NCBI RefSeq assembly: GCF_022700675.1
Contig: NZ_CP062182.1
Location: 1,736,001-1,800,000 of the forward strand
DNA from: Acinetobacter sp. ASP199
Lineage (GTDB): Bacteria > Pseudomonadota > Gammaproteobacteria > Pseudomonadales > Moraxellaceae
Direction of reading: 5' to 3'
Length of the DNA stretch: 64,000 nucleotides
The translations under genes and the position numbers were made by a program. Of the stretch, positions 36,783-45,714 are shown piece by piece (the first letter of the stretch is position 1; every line of letters begins with the position of its first letter). The notes below the pieces were generated by a model. That model searched no databases. It saw only the letters and a list, made by a program, of their open reading frames with translations, and was not told where the DNA came from.

Positions 36783-37229
36783 GTGGATATTATCTTATTA
36801 CAACGCATTAAAAACCTTGGTAAACTTGGTGATAAAGTTTCAGTTAAAGCTGGTTACGGCCGTAACTTCTTGATCCCACAAGGTATGGCAGTTGCTGCTA
36901 CTGAGTCAAACACTGCAGCTTTTGAAGCTCGTCGTGCTGAACTTGAGAAACAAGAAGCTGAAGTATTAGCTGCTGCTCAAGCACGTGCTGACCAATTGAA
37001 TGAAGTAAATATCGTAATCACTGCGAAAGCTGGTGACGAAGGTAAACTGTTCGGTTCAATCGGTACACGTGACATCGCTGACGCGTTGACAAATGCTGGT
37101 CTTACAGTTGACCGTGCAGAAGTTCGTCTTCCGAATGGCGCGCTTCGCAACACTGGTGAATTCAACATCGCAATCCAATTGCACCATGATGTTGTTGCAG
37201 AAGTTCTGGTTACTATCGTAGCTGAGTAA
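36783..37229 (+). CDS. rplI: 50S ribosomal protein bL9
   Basis: 148-residue bL9, with an N-terminal rRNA-binding domain ([33 protein letters not shown]), a long connecting helix (about 42-74) and a C-terminal domain. The start codon is GTG, fixed by GAGG upstream and by the invariant N-terminus. It ends the S6-S18-L9 operon; a terminator follows. Confidence 0.97.
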   Translation: MDIILLQRIKNLGKLGDKVSVKAGYGRNFLIPQGMAVAATESNTAAFEARRAELEKQEAEVLAAAQARADQLNEVNIVITAKAGDEGKLFGSIGTRDIADALTNAGLTVDRAEVRLPNGALRNTGEFNIAIQLHHDVVAEVLVTIVAE

Positions 37230-37241
37230 TTTCTCACCAAG

Positions 37242-37273
37242 AAAAAGAGCATGCTTTGGCATGCTCTTTTTTT
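37242..37273 (+). terminator. Terminator after rplI
   Basis: The stem AAAGAGCATGC/GCATGCTCTTT is followed by a long T run. Confidence 0.93.
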
Positions 37274-37446
37274 ATCTAAAATAATTCGAAGATATGGCAT
37301 ATCTCATATTCATTTTATTATTCGCGTAATTTTAAAAATACACTTCGCATTTTTTAACGGAACGCGTATTATTTCACTTCGTAGTTGATAGTAGCTATCC
37401 ATCTCCGAGAATATTTAAACCATTGTATTAAAATTCAGGGCTTTAT

Positions 37447-38886
37447 ATGTCACAGGCGAATGCCAGCACTAAGCAGAACAGCGCTAAACCAGAAATTGTT
37501 GCTGATACTCAGCTCAAGGAGTTTCGCACGCCTCCGCACAATTTAGCGATTGAACAAGCTGTACTTGCTGCCTTAATGACGGTTGCCGAATCTTTTGAAC
37601 AAGTCGGTGACGTGCTAACTGAAAATGATTTTTATGCAACCCGTCATAAATATATCTTCCGTGCGATTGATCAGCTGTCCAAGGACAACTCTCCTTACGA
37701 TGCTGTACTGGTGCATGACTGGCTGATTAAACAGAATCTGCTAGATGCTATCGGTGGTGAAGAATACCTGATGCAGCTCATGGCTGATTCACCATCAAGT
37801 TTCTACAACCTGGAAACCTATGCCAACAAGATTAAGGAATTCTCGACCTTACGTAGCATGATCAAGGTCAGCTCCGAAATCCTGCAAAATGCATATGACA
37901 CTAAAGGTCGTAGCGTCAGTGAAATTCTAGATCTGGCAGAAACCAATATTTTCTCGATTGCCGAGCAACATAATAATAATGCCAAGGCACAAGGGCCGAA
38001 AGCAATTAATACCGTCGTTGCAGACGTTTTTGATAAATTGAATGAACTTTCGCAGATGGAAGGTTCGATTACCGGTCTCACCACCGGCTTCGTTGAACTC
38101 GACAATAAAACTTCCGGCATGCAATCCGGTGACCTGATCATTGTCGCTGCCCGTCCATCTATGGGTAAAACCACCTTCGCCATGAACCTGGTGGAAAGTG
38201 TGCTGTTCAACAATAACCTGCCTGCCCTGGTTTATTCGATGGAGATGCCCGCCGACTCGATCGCGATGCGTTTGATTTCATCATTTGGTCGTGTGCATCA
38301 AGGTCACTTACGTGCCGGTAAAATGGACAGTGATGAATGGTCTAAAGTCACCAGTACCATTGTACATTTACAGGAAAAGAACCTGTATATCGATGATTCC
38401 TCTGCTCTGCCACCGACGGAAGTTCGTGCGCGTGCACGTCGTATTGCCAAAATGCATGGCGGTAAGCTCGGCTGTATCATGGTCGATTACCTTCAACTCA
38501 TGAAAGTACCTGGCATGGGTGATAACCGTGTGGGCGAGATCTCGGAAATTTCCCGAAGCTTAAAAGCTTTGGCCAAAGAGATGCAATGTCCAGTGATTGC
38601 CTTGTCGCAATTGAACCGTTCTCTGGAAAACCGCCCAAACAAACGTCCAGTAATGTCTGACTTACGTGAATCTGGTGCGATCGAGCAGGATGCCGATTTG
38701 ATCATGTTCATTTACCGCGATGAAGTCTATAACAAAGAATCCAAAGAAGCGGGTACTGCTGAAATCATCATTGGTAAACAGCGTAACGGTCCAATTGGTA
38801 CCGTGCGTTTGGCTTTTGAAGGTCAATATACTCGCTTTAGTAACCTCTCTCCTGAGTTCTATGCGCAATATGATGATGAAGAGTAA
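37447..38886 (+). CDS. dnaB: Replicative DNA helicase DnaB
   Basis: Hexameric helicase that unwinds DNA at the replication fork and recruits primase. The 479-residue product has the N-terminal helical domain (about 25-170), the linker, and a RecA-like ATPase domain with Walker A ARPSMGKT (235-242), a Walker B-like IMVDYLQLM and the LSQLNR sensor. It has no intein. It follows the ribosomal operon, as in many gammaproteobacteria, but has its own promoter region and terminator. Confidence 0.97.
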   Translation: MSQANASTKQNSAKPEIVADTQLKEFRTPPHNLAIEQAVLAALMTVAESFEQVGDVLTENDFYATRHKYIFRAIDQLSKDNSPYDAVLVHDWLIKQNLLDAIGGEEYLMQLMADSPSSFYNLETYANKIKEFSTLRSMIKVSSEILQNAYDTKGRSVSEILDLAETNIFSIAEQHNNNAKAQGPKAINTVVADVFDKLNELSQMEGSITGLTTGFVELDNKTSGMQSGDLIIVAARPSMGKTTFAMNLVESVLFNNNLPALVYSMEMPADSIAMRLISSFGRVHQGHLRAGKMDSDEWSKVTSTIVHLQEKNLYIDDSSALPPTEVRARARRIAKMHGGKLGCIMVDYLQLMKVPGMGDNRVGEISEISRSLKALAKEMQCPVIALSQLNRSLENRPNKRPVMSDLRESGAIEQDADLIMFIYRDEVYNKESKEAGTAEIIIGKQRNGPIGTVRLAFEGQYTRFSNLSPEFYAQYDDEE

Positions 38887-38907
38887 ATATTCTGCTTAAA
38901 CCTGATT

Positions 38908-38938
38908 TTAAAAAGAGACCACATGGGTCTCTTTTTTA
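38908..38938 (+). terminator. Terminator after dnaB
   Basis: The stem AAGAGACC/GGTCTCTT with a short loop is followed by six T. Confidence 0.9.
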
Positions 38939-39116
38939 TTGCTTTAGCATACCGTGGACGAAATTCTATAAATGAGCATGTCCATTTGCGATAGATAGGA
39001 CTACAATATTTACAATTTTGAAATGACTGATTTTGGTTTATCAATAAAGTTATTTCTCTCCCTCTTTTGTGTGTTTCACACGATATTATTTTTGTCATCC
39101 CGCAGGAGTATCTAGG

Positions 39117-40187
39117 GTGCGCCAAGCAACAGTTTATATTGACAGTACAGCACTGCAATATAATTTAAACCGTGTCAAACAACTTGCCCCAACCGCTAAA
39201 ATCGTCAGTATGGTGAAAGCCAATGCTTACGGACATGGAGTTAAAGACTGCTTAGCAGCCTTAAAAGATAGCGATGCATTCGGTGTCGCCTGCCTTCAGG
39301 AAGCACTCGAAATTCGAGAGCTCGGCTATCAGCAACCGATTACCCTGATTGAAGGTGTGTTCTCTGCCGATGAAATGCAGATTGTCATTGACCAGAATAT
39401 TGAAGTCATCGTGCATCATCAGCCGCAGTTAGAATGGTTGTTGGCTCATAAAGAAGCCTATATCGCGAAAGGCCTAAAAGTCTGGGTGAAACTGAACAGC
39501 GGTATGAACCGTCTGGGCTTTAAAATTGATGTGATTAAAAATGTGATCAATCAACTCAAAGCTGAAGGTTTTAGCTGTGTACTTGCGATGCACTTTGCCA
39601 ATGCCGACGCTGATCATCCTTTGAATGAACAGCAGATCCAGCAGTTCCTTGAAGTGAAAAATGACTGTGCCCCCCTCATGGGTTCATGCTGCAACTCGGC
39701 TGCGATTTATAAATATCCTGAACTGCATTTTGACTTTGTCCGTCCTGGTATCATGCTTTACGGTGCAACCCCATTTGCAGACAAAACGATTCATGATCTG
39801 GATTTAAAACCAGTGATGACTTTCACTGCTGAAGTGATTGCCCTGAATGATATTAAAGCAGGTGAACATGTCGGTTATGGTTCGACGTTCACAGCAGATC
39901 AGGACATGACGTTGGCTATTGTTTCAATTGGCTATGGTGATGGTTATCCGCGTGCCTTCCCGAAACAGAATTATGTCGCGATTTATGGACAACAAACGCG
40001 TGTGATTGGTCGGGTCGCAATGGATATGATCGCGATAGATGCCACTGGTCTCAATCTGCAGCTTGGCACTGAAGTCGAACTGTGGGGTAAAACCCGTCTG
40101 GTCGATGATGTCGCTGAAGCCAATGGCACCATCGGCTATGAATTGCTGTGTCGTATGTCTGCGCGTCCAGTGCGTCAGCTGGTTTAA
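39117..40187 (+). CDS. alr: Alanine racemase
   Basis: PLP enzyme that makes D-alanine for peptidoglycan. The start is GTG at 39117, chosen because AGGAG lies 8 bases upstream and the protein then begins RQATVYIDSTALQYN as in the family; a longer frame upstream lacks support. The 356-residue product has the PLP lysine in SMVKANAYGHG (Lys34) and the second catalytic base Tyr in GEHVGYGSTF. Downstream of dnaB, as in Pseudomonas and Acinetobacter. Confidence 0.95.
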   Translation: MRQATVYIDSTALQYNLNRVKQLAPTAKIVSMVKANAYGHGVKDCLAALKDSDAFGVACLQEALEIRELGYQQPITLIEGVFSADEMQIVIDQNIEVIVHHQPQLEWLLAHKEAYIAKGLKVWVKLNSGMNRLGFKIDVIKNVINQLKAEGFSCVLAMHFANADADHPLNEQQIQQFLEVKNDCAPLMGSCCNSAAIYKYPELHFDFVRPGIMLYGATPFADKTIHDLDLKPVMTFTAEVIALNDIKAGEHVGYGSTFTADQDMTLAIVSIGYGDGYPRAFPKQNYVAIYGQQTRVIGRVAMDMIAIDATGLNLQLGTEVELWGKTRLVDDVAEANGTIGYELLCRMSARPVRQLV

Positions 40188-40198
40188 AACACCTTGCA

Positions 40199-40232
40199 TA
40201 AAAAAGCCCAATCAAGATTGGGCTTTTTTATT
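40199..40232. terminator. Bidirectional terminator between alr and BLUF gene
   Basis: The stem AAGCCCAATC/GATTGGGCTT has A and T runs on both sides. It ends alr on the plus strand and the BLUF gene on the minus strand. Confidence 0.93.
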
Positions 40233-40660
40233 TAATTTGCTGTAGTTTCTTCTTCATCTTGAGTTTGTAGCTGAGTTAATAGCGCATCTACATGAACTTG
40301 TTCAAAATGGTGTGGGGTAAAGTTATTAAAGCCCATATTTGTACAAAAATCCCGGATTTCATCGCGTCGTGAAATATACTTCATCGACCAGCCGGCAAAA
40401 TTAATCTGCTCTATCGGACGCATTTCAAAACGTTTGATATTCTCATGCCGTGGATCTTTGTTGAGCTTTTCAAATAACATATTCAGATGTTCTAAGCTTC
40501 CTTCAAGGCATTGAAAGAAATAGCCATCTGCAAAATATAATGCCCCAGTGATACCGTGACGATAATTAAAATCTCGTGCCTCGGCCAGAATATCCGTTAA
40601 GTCATCGAGCAAATTCGACTTATCAGAGGTACTCTGACTGGCATAACAAAAATGATGCAT
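40232..40660 (-). CDS. BLUF-domain blue-light photoreceptor
   Basis: A 142-residue short BLUF protein that should bind FAD and sense blue light. The key residues are all present with spacing close to AppA: Tyr6, Asn32, Gln50 (YFFQCLEG), Trp91 and Met93 (FAGWSMKY). These are the residues that form the flavin hydrogen-bond switch. The ~40 residues after the BLUF core form a variable tail, so output must go through a partner protein, as with Acinetobacter BlsA. It lies 73 bases after the Anbu gene, with no visible terminator between them and an AGAGG ribosome-binding site, so it may be the last gene of that operon. Confidence 0.93.
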   Translation of the reverse strand: MHHFCYASQSTSDKSNLLDDLTDILAEARDFNYRHGITGALYFADGYFFQCLEGSLEHLNMLFEKLNKDPRHENIKRFEMRPIEQINFAGWSMKYISRRDEIRDFCTNMGFNNFTPHHFEQVHVDALLTQLQTQDEEETTAN

Positions 40661-40733
40661 GCTAACCTCTGTTATTTAAGTTCTCTTAAGTTTGCATGAC
40701 CACTGTAACGAGATATCAAGCTGATAGATAGTT

Positions 40734-41468
40734 TTATTGAAAATAATCTAAAGTTGGCTTAGGTAATCCCTGCAAACCTTTCTTCAAAGTATCCGACCAC
40801 TGCTTACTGATTTTGGTGAAATATTCATCATCTTCCTGAATACGCTTACCTGCCGGTATTTCCAAGGTATCCTTATGATAAACCAGCACATCCAGCGGCA
40901 TCCCTACAGAAACATTGGAACGTAAAGTCGAGGCGAAGGAAATCAGTGAACATCGCAGTGCTTCATCCAGCGGCATATCATAACTGAGTGCACGATCCAG
41001 AATCGGCTTGCCATATTTACTTTCCCCAATCTGGAAATACGGCGTATCACTGGTTGCACAGATAAAATTGCCCTGCGGATAAATGTGATAGAGCTGCATA
41101 TCCTGTCCAGCAATCTGCCCACCCACCAACAAGCTGCAATAATAGTTGCTTTGCTCCGTGATATCTGTGGTCACACTTTCAATCACATGCTTCACGGTAT
41201 GGCCAACCAATTCCGCCACCTCAAACATGGTATGCAAACTGAGAATATTGGGTTCCTGATTCAGTTCCAGTTGATTTTTAATATGCCCTATCACTGCCTG
41301 TGTCGTAGCCAGATTTCCTGATGCCTGAATGACAATGACGCGCTCACCCGGAATACCAAAGGTATATAATTTGCGAAACACCGAGATGTGATCGACACCC
41401 GCATTCGTCCGAGTGTCACTAATGAACACCATCCCCTGCTCCAAACGAAGCGCACAACAATAAGTCAT
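40734..41468 (-). CDS. Anbu: proteasome-like peptidase (ancestral beta subunit)
   Basis: A 244-residue Ntn-hydrolase of the Anbu family, related to HslV and proteasome beta subunits. The protein begins MTYCCALRLEQGMVF: Thr2 becomes the N-terminal nucleophile after Met removal. Asp18 in ISDTRTNAG and Lys33 in VFRKLYTF complete the usual Thr/Asp/Lys set. Anbu forms an open-ring oligomer, and its natural substrate is not known. It is last of the four genes ATP-grasp, alpha-E, transglutaminase-like and Anbu, 12 bases after the previous gene with an AAGGA site. That gene set is conserved in proteobacteria. Confidence 0.93.
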   Translation of the reverse strand: MTYCCALRLEQGMVFISDTRTNAGVDHISVFRKLYTFGIPGERVIVIQASGNLATTQAVIGHIKNQLELNQEPNILSLHTMFEVAELVGHTVKHVIESVTTDITEQSNYYCSLLVGGQIAGQDMQLYHIYPQGNFICATSDTPYFQIGESKYGKPILDRALSYDMPLDEALRCSLISFASTLRSNVSVGMPLDVLVYHKDTLEIPAGKRIQEDDEYFTKISKQWSDTLKKGLQGLPKPTLDYFQ

Positions 41469-41480
41469 TTTTTGTCCTTA

Positions 41481-42263
41481 CTAACAACTTAGAACCTGGA
41501 CGATGGAATGCATTGATTCCACTCCGCCCTTTTCTCTTACCCCACGTACCGGCGCAACATCCCAATAGTCACGCCCAATGGCAACATAAATATGTGCACT
41601 AGGTACAAATAACTGATTACTCACATCAAAGCAATACCAAGCCTGGTCAATAAATACCTCTGCCCAGGCATGACTGGCCAAGTGAGAAGTATTTTGGGCA
41701 TACAGATAACCGGAAACATAACGTGCTGGTAAACCCAGATATTTGCACATGGCAATGAAAATATGTGCATGATCCTGGCAGACACCCTGTTTTGCCTCGA
41801 AAGCATCAATGGCTGATCCATTTACCGAGCTACTATTTGTTATATAGGGTACATGCTCCAATACCGCCTGAGCCAATGCCATCAGGTTCAGACGTGTCGG
41901 TGCTGGTACATACTGTTTTACAAAATCCTTCATTTCCTCATTACACTGAGTAGTTGAAGTGGGTTGCAAGAACAGGTTTGGATTGATCTGGTCATTCATT
42001 CCCTGAGCATGATTCAAGGGATTTAACTCGACTATGCCTTGCGCCATAATGGTTAAGTACTGATAAGGTGTGCGCTGAGTACTGGTAATCCACAAATTAT
42101 GAAAGGCATCCCGGCTCAGCTCACGGCTACCCGGCACGCTGACATCCCACGAATGTACCTGCTGATGTACAGTACTGGAAGGCATCATCTTAATGTATTG
42201 AATACTGCTGGTGACAGTCGCGGTATAGCTATAGTGCGTTTGGTGATTCACCATCAACTTCAT
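41481..42263 (-). CDS. Transglutaminase-like cysteine hydrolase of the Anbu cluster
   Basis: A 260-residue protein with an N-terminal beta domain (MKLMVNHQTHYSYTATVTSS) and a transglutaminase-fold catalytic domain. The triad is intact: Cys162 in KQGVCQDHAH, His198 in ASHAWAEVFI and Asp213 in WYCFDVSN. Bacterial members usually act as peptidases or amidases that undo or make isopeptide-type bonds. Its start overlaps the alpha-E stop by 4 bases (ATGA), so the two are co-translated. Linkage to an ATP-grasp ligase suggests a make-and-break cycle on one substrate. Confidence 0.9.
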   Translation of the reverse strand: MKLMVNHQTHYSYTATVTSSIQYIKMMPSSTVHQQVHSWDVSVPGSRELSRDAFHNLWITSTQRTPYQYLTIMAQGIVELNPLNHAQGMNDQINPNLFLQPTSTTQCNEEMKDFVKQYVPAPTRLNLMALAQAVLEHVPYITNSSSVNGSAIDAFEAKQGVCQDHAHIFIAMCKYLGLPARYVSGYLYAQNTSHLASHAWAEVFIDQAWYCFDVSNQLFVPSAHIYVAIGRDYWDVAPVRGVREKGGVESMHSIVQVLSC

Positions 42264-42862
42264 AGATTAATCTCGAACATATGATGAATATAGTCACTGA
42301 ACTGGTAAAAATTGATCAGATCAGTATTGTCACGTAGCTGGTTCCAGTATTCATTCAGATCTGACCAGCCCATTTCCACCAGGGTTTTAATTACATAATC
42401 AATTTTTGCAATTGTAGTCGCAGTGTCTTCACCTAAACGTAGTTCCTGATCAAGCTTTTCCAGACACTGTCCCAGGCTGAAGAACAGGAACACGTCCGGA
42501 GATTCACCTTCCAGAATATCCTGACAATCTGTCACGACATCGCAGATATAACCTGCATTCTGATCAGCAGTACGAATCAGACGGTTCAGTTCTGCATAAG
42601 CTTTGGCAGACAGTACACCTCGTAGTTCCTGAATATTGTCACGAGCCACTTTAAACTGCTGATGGAATGAATATGGCTGAGCCTGATCAAGTACCAGTTC
42701 ATTTAATGAACTGGCATCAAAGGCGGGCAGGCAGAAGGCATGCGCATAGGCAACCGCAGCATCATCTTCTAAAAAAGGAAAATGGGCACATAAAAACTGT
42801 GTTCTTGATAAGTAGCGACCCAACCAAAAAATATGTTGCGCATTGGAATTAAGTAAAAGCAT
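42260..42862 (-). CDS. Compact alpha-E domain protein
   Basis: A 200-residue all-helical protein that begins MLLLNSNAQHIFWLGRYLSR, the signature of the alpha-E family (usual form: NLYWLGRYLERAE). The rest is predicted helical with conserved Arg/Asp-rich spots (RTADQNAGYICDVVTDCQD). Alpha-E proteins are typically about 310 residues, so this one is a short version. The family has no known activity but is nearly always encoded next to the circularly permuted ATP-grasp protein. It lies 23 bases after that gene here. Confidence 0.85.
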   Translation of the reverse strand: MLLLNSNAQHIFWLGRYLSRTQFLCAHFPFLEDDAAVAYAHAFCLPAFDASSLNELVLDQAQPYSFHQQFKVARDNIQELRGVLSAKAYAELNRLIRTADQNAGYICDVVTDCQDILEGESPDVFLFFSLGQCLEKLDQELRLGEDTATTIAKIDYVIKTLVEMGWSDLNEYWNQLRDNTDLINFYQFSDYIHHMFEINL

Positions 42863-42885
42863 GAAAAATTCCTTCTTTGCTATTT

Positions 42886-44445
42886 TTATGAATGGAGATT
42901 ATCGACAATCCAGGTGTCTTTGATACCACCGCCCTGAGAGGAATTCACTACCAGCGAACCCGCTTGCATTGCTACACGTGTCAGTCCGCCTGGTACGATT
43001 TCAGTACGGTAAGGTGAGCTGAGCACAAATGGACGCAAATCAATATGACGTTCTGCAATGCCATAGTTGGTCAAGGTTGGGCTGACGGAAAGATCCAGCG
43101 TTGGTTGAGCAATATATAAATGTGGCGCAGCCATGATTTTCTCTCTAAAGGTTTCAATCTGCTGTCTAGACGCCTGTGGACCGATCAACATGCCATAGCC
43201 ACCTGAACCTTGGGCTTCTTTTACAACCAGCTGGTCAAGATGTGCCAATACATAACTGAGATCTTCAGCTTCACGGCATTGGTAAGTTGGAACATTCTTC
43301 AGAATAGGGTGTTCGCCAAGGTAGAAATTAATCATCTTATCCACATAAGGATAGATCGACTTGTCATCTGCTACACCCGTTCCCGGTGCATTCGCAATGA
43401 CAACATTGTGCTGCAAATAGGCAGACATCAGACCTGGTACACCAAGGGTACTATCAGGTTTAAAGCAAAGCGGATCGAGATAGGCATCATCGACACGTCT
43501 ATAAATAACATCTACCTGCTGACGACCACGTATAGTTTTTACATAAACTTTCGCGTTCTCTACATAAAGGTCACGTGATGTCACCAATGGCACATCCATT
43601 TCCCTTGCCAGGAAAGCATGTTCATAGTAAGCACTATTGAATCGGCCTGGGGTCAGTACCACAATAAATGGATTATCGACGGGTGAATTTTCGGCCAGAA
43701 TTTCTTTGAGTAAATGTGGGTATTGCTCCACACCAGCAATGGGTGTCTGCTCAAACAGGTCTGGCATCAGCTTTTCACTGATCTTGCGGCTTTCCAGCAT
43801 GTAAGATACGCCTGAAGGCGTTCTCAGGTTATCTTCAAGTACGTAGAACTCGCCCTTTGAGTCCCGAATGATATCAATGCCACTGATTTGACTATAGACG
43901 CTGCCTTTCAGACTATGTTGATACATATGCGGCTGATAAGCCTCATGCGTCAGGACTTGCAGTTCAGGCACAATCCCTGCTTTCAGGATGTCCTGCTGAT
44001 GATAGATATCATGCAAAAACAGGTTCAGGGCTTTAACACGTTGTTCACAACCGAGTGCCACCATATTCCATTGCTTGCGCGCAATCACGCGTGGAATAAT
44101 GTCAAAAGGGATAGTACGTTCGGTGCCTTCTTCATCTCCATAAACCGTGAAGGTAATTCCTTCATAAAGAAAATGTTCTTTTACCAATTTATTCAGGGTG
44201 TTAAGCTCATCTAAAGTATGCTTTGATAACCACTCTTCGATTTTCTGGCCCGCTTGACCATTCATATTCTGGTCATCACGCATTTCATTAAAGAATCTAG
44301 AAGACATCTGCTGCAGCACTTGTAGAGGTTTGGCTGTGTGAGTTTCTACCGCGTCCTTCGCTTCTGTAAAATTAGTGTTAATCGCCGTTGTTGTAAAATT
44401 TTCTATAGTCGTTGTGATATTTGTATCCTGGGTTTCTTTTAGCAT
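42886..44445 (-). CDS. Circularly permuted ATP-grasp type 2 protein
   Basis: A 519-residue predicted amidoligase. The first ~60 residues are Thr/Asn-rich and variable. The core shows ATP-grasp elements in permuted order: GSVYSQISGIDIIRDSKGEF then YVLEDNLRTPSGVSYMLESR (metal and nucleotide site), PFIVVLTPGRFNSAYYEHAF, and later VVKEAQGSGGYGMLIGP with the ATP-binding Lys and Gly loop. IDLRPFVL follows near the end. It should form a peptide-like bond at the cost of ATP. First gene of the Anbu operon and divergent to a WYL regulator. Acceptor and donor are unknown. Confidence 0.9.
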   Translation of the reverse strand: MLKETQDTNITTTIENFTTTAINTNFTEAKDAVETHTAKPLQVLQQMSSRFFNEMRDDQNMNGQAGQKIEEWLSKHTLDELNTLNKLVKEHFLYEGITFTVYGDEEGTERTIPFDIIPRVIARKQWNMVALGCEQRVKALNLFLHDIYHQQDILKAGIVPELQVLTHEAYQPHMYQHSLKGSVYSQISGIDIIRDSKGEFYVLEDNLRTPSGVSYMLESRKISEKLMPDLFEQTPIAGVEQYPHLLKEILAENSPVDNPFIVVLTPGRFNSAYYEHAFLAREMDVPLVTSRDLYVENAKVYVKTIRGRQQVDVIYRRVDDAYLDPLCFKPDSTLGVPGLMSAYLQHNVVIANAPGTGVADDKSIYPYVDKMINFYLGEHPILKNVPTYQCREAEDLSYVLAHLDQLVVKEAQGSGGYGMLIGPQASRQQIETFREKIMAAPHLYIAQPTLDLSVSPTLTNYGIAERHIDLRPFVLSSPYRTEIVPGGLTRVAMQAGSLVVNSSQGGGIKDTWIVDNLHS

Positions 44446-44678
44446 ACAAACCTCGTCGTATTGTAATCAAATTGTATATTTAACAAAGCAATATCCATGC
44501 CATGCGGTATTTTTGTACTTATCATTAATCCCTTTATTTCCGAGCGACTCAATGGCATTTTTGCACCAATGTGTATCTATTCTGCTATTCTCGATTACTT
44601 AAAATACTTGCGAAAAAAATAGAGTTTTTTTATTGTGTTAATGATTTTTTCTCAATTTGCAGATCCTGATTTCAGCTT
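44446..44678. promoter_or_regulatory. Divergent promoter region, Anbu operon and WYL regulator
   Basis: A 233-base AT-rich spacer between the ATP-grasp gene and the regulator. It must hold both promoters and probably the regulator's site. I could not identify a clear operator by eye. Confidence 0.5.
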
Positions 44679-45680
44679 ATGACCGGACAAGAAAAAGAAA
44701 CTTCGAATAGCCTTTATCGCCAATGGCAGATTTTATCGCGCCTGACGACTGGGAAATGGATGGGCACTCGCGAATTGCAGGAAATCCTGGAACGTGAAGG
44801 TGTGGAAATCAGTTTGCGTACCATTCAGCGTGACCTGAATCAGATTGCACAGCGTTTTCCCATTGAAAGCAGTAAAACTATTCCGCAGGGCTGGCGTTGG
44901 CGCTCCGATGCACCCATTCAAAGTTTGCCGCATATGACCAGTTCACAAGCGGTGACTTTTATGATGGTCGAGGAACATCTTAAACACCTGTTACCGCCAA
45001 GTCTGATTGAAGAAATGAATCCATGGTTTGATCTGGCGCGTCGCAGCCTGTCGACCCAGAACAATGTGCGACAATGGATTAACCGGGTCCGCATCGTTCC
45101 TGCGACTCAGCCCCTGATTCCGCCTGTTGTAGACCGTCAAGCACAACAGGCCATCTACGAAGGGTTGTTGCAAGACAAGCAGCTAGAATGTATTTATCAG
45201 GGTCGCGGACAAAATAGCGAAGAAAAGTCTTATATCCTCAATCCGCTGGCATTGGTACAAAAAGGTTCGATTATTTATCTGGTATGTACCCGTCATGACA
45301 AATCGGATATTCAGACCTTTGCCCTGCACCGCTTCAAGTCGGCGAATGTTTTGAATACCCGTGCCCTGCACCCAGTGAACTTTGACATTGATGCATATAT
45401 CGAATCAGGTGCTTTGGGCTTCCGGGTCAACTTCGACCAGCCTACTGAAAATGTCATGCTGAAACTGCACATGCCTGAAGCAGATGCGCACTACTTTGAA
45501 GAAAGCCAGCTGAGCCGCGATCAACAGATTGAAAAGCTTGATCATGGTATGGCTCTCATTAGTGCAACGGTTCCTTTTACTTCACAACTGGTATGGTGGC
45601 TACGCAGCTTTGGCAACAAGATTCAAAAAATTGAACCTGAGCAAGTTTCCCAAGCCGTACATCAAGAAGACGAAGCATAA
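44679..45680 (+). CDS. WYL-domain transcriptional regulator
   Basis: A 333-residue regulator with an N-terminal winged helix-turn-helix (about 10-65; ELQEILEREGVEISLRTIQR), a middle helical region, and a WYL domain (about 155-240). The WYL motif reads IYL here (GSIIYLVCTRH), followed by FALHRFKSANVL. A C-terminal extension (WCX-type) follows to the end. WYL domains bind ligands such as nucleic acid or nucleotides and control defence and stress genes. Its position, divergent to the ATP-grasp/Anbu operon, makes that operon the likely target. Confidence 0.88.
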   Translation: MTGQEKETSNSLYRQWQILSRLTTGKWMGTRELQEILEREGVEISLRTIQRDLNQIAQRFPIESSKTIPQGWRWRSDAPIQSLPHMTSSQAVTFMMVEEHLKHLLPPSLIEEMNPWFDLARRSLSTQNNVRQWINRVRIVPATQPLIPPVVDRQAQQAIYEGLLQDKQLECIYQGRGQNSEEKSYILNPLALVQKGSIIYLVCTRHDKSDIQTFALHRFKSANVLNTRALHPVNFDIDAYIESGALGFRVNFDQPTENVMLKLHMPEADAHYFEESQLSRDQQIEKLDHGMALISATVPFTSQLVWWLRSFGNKIQKIEPEQVSQAVHQEDEA

Positions 45681-45688
45681 AATAGATA

Positions 45689-45714
45689 TAAAAAAGTCCC
45701 ATTCCCGGGACTCA
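45689..45714 (-). terminator. Minus-strand terminator at 45.7 kb
   Basis: The stem AGTCCC/GGGACT has a six-base T run only on the minus-strand side; on the plus side the tail is CATAATTT. It therefore fits a minus-strand transcript coming from 45.7-46.0 kb better than the WYL gene, although it could act weakly for the latter. Confidence 0.7.

Noticed and set aside
39069..39116. 16-residue upstream extension of alanine racemase
   Set aside because: The GTG at 39117 has an AGGAG at ideal spacing and matches the family N-terminus.
43210..43578. 122-codon plus-strand frame opposite the ATP-grasp gene
   Set aside because: A shadow ORF in a strongly supported coding region on the other strand.
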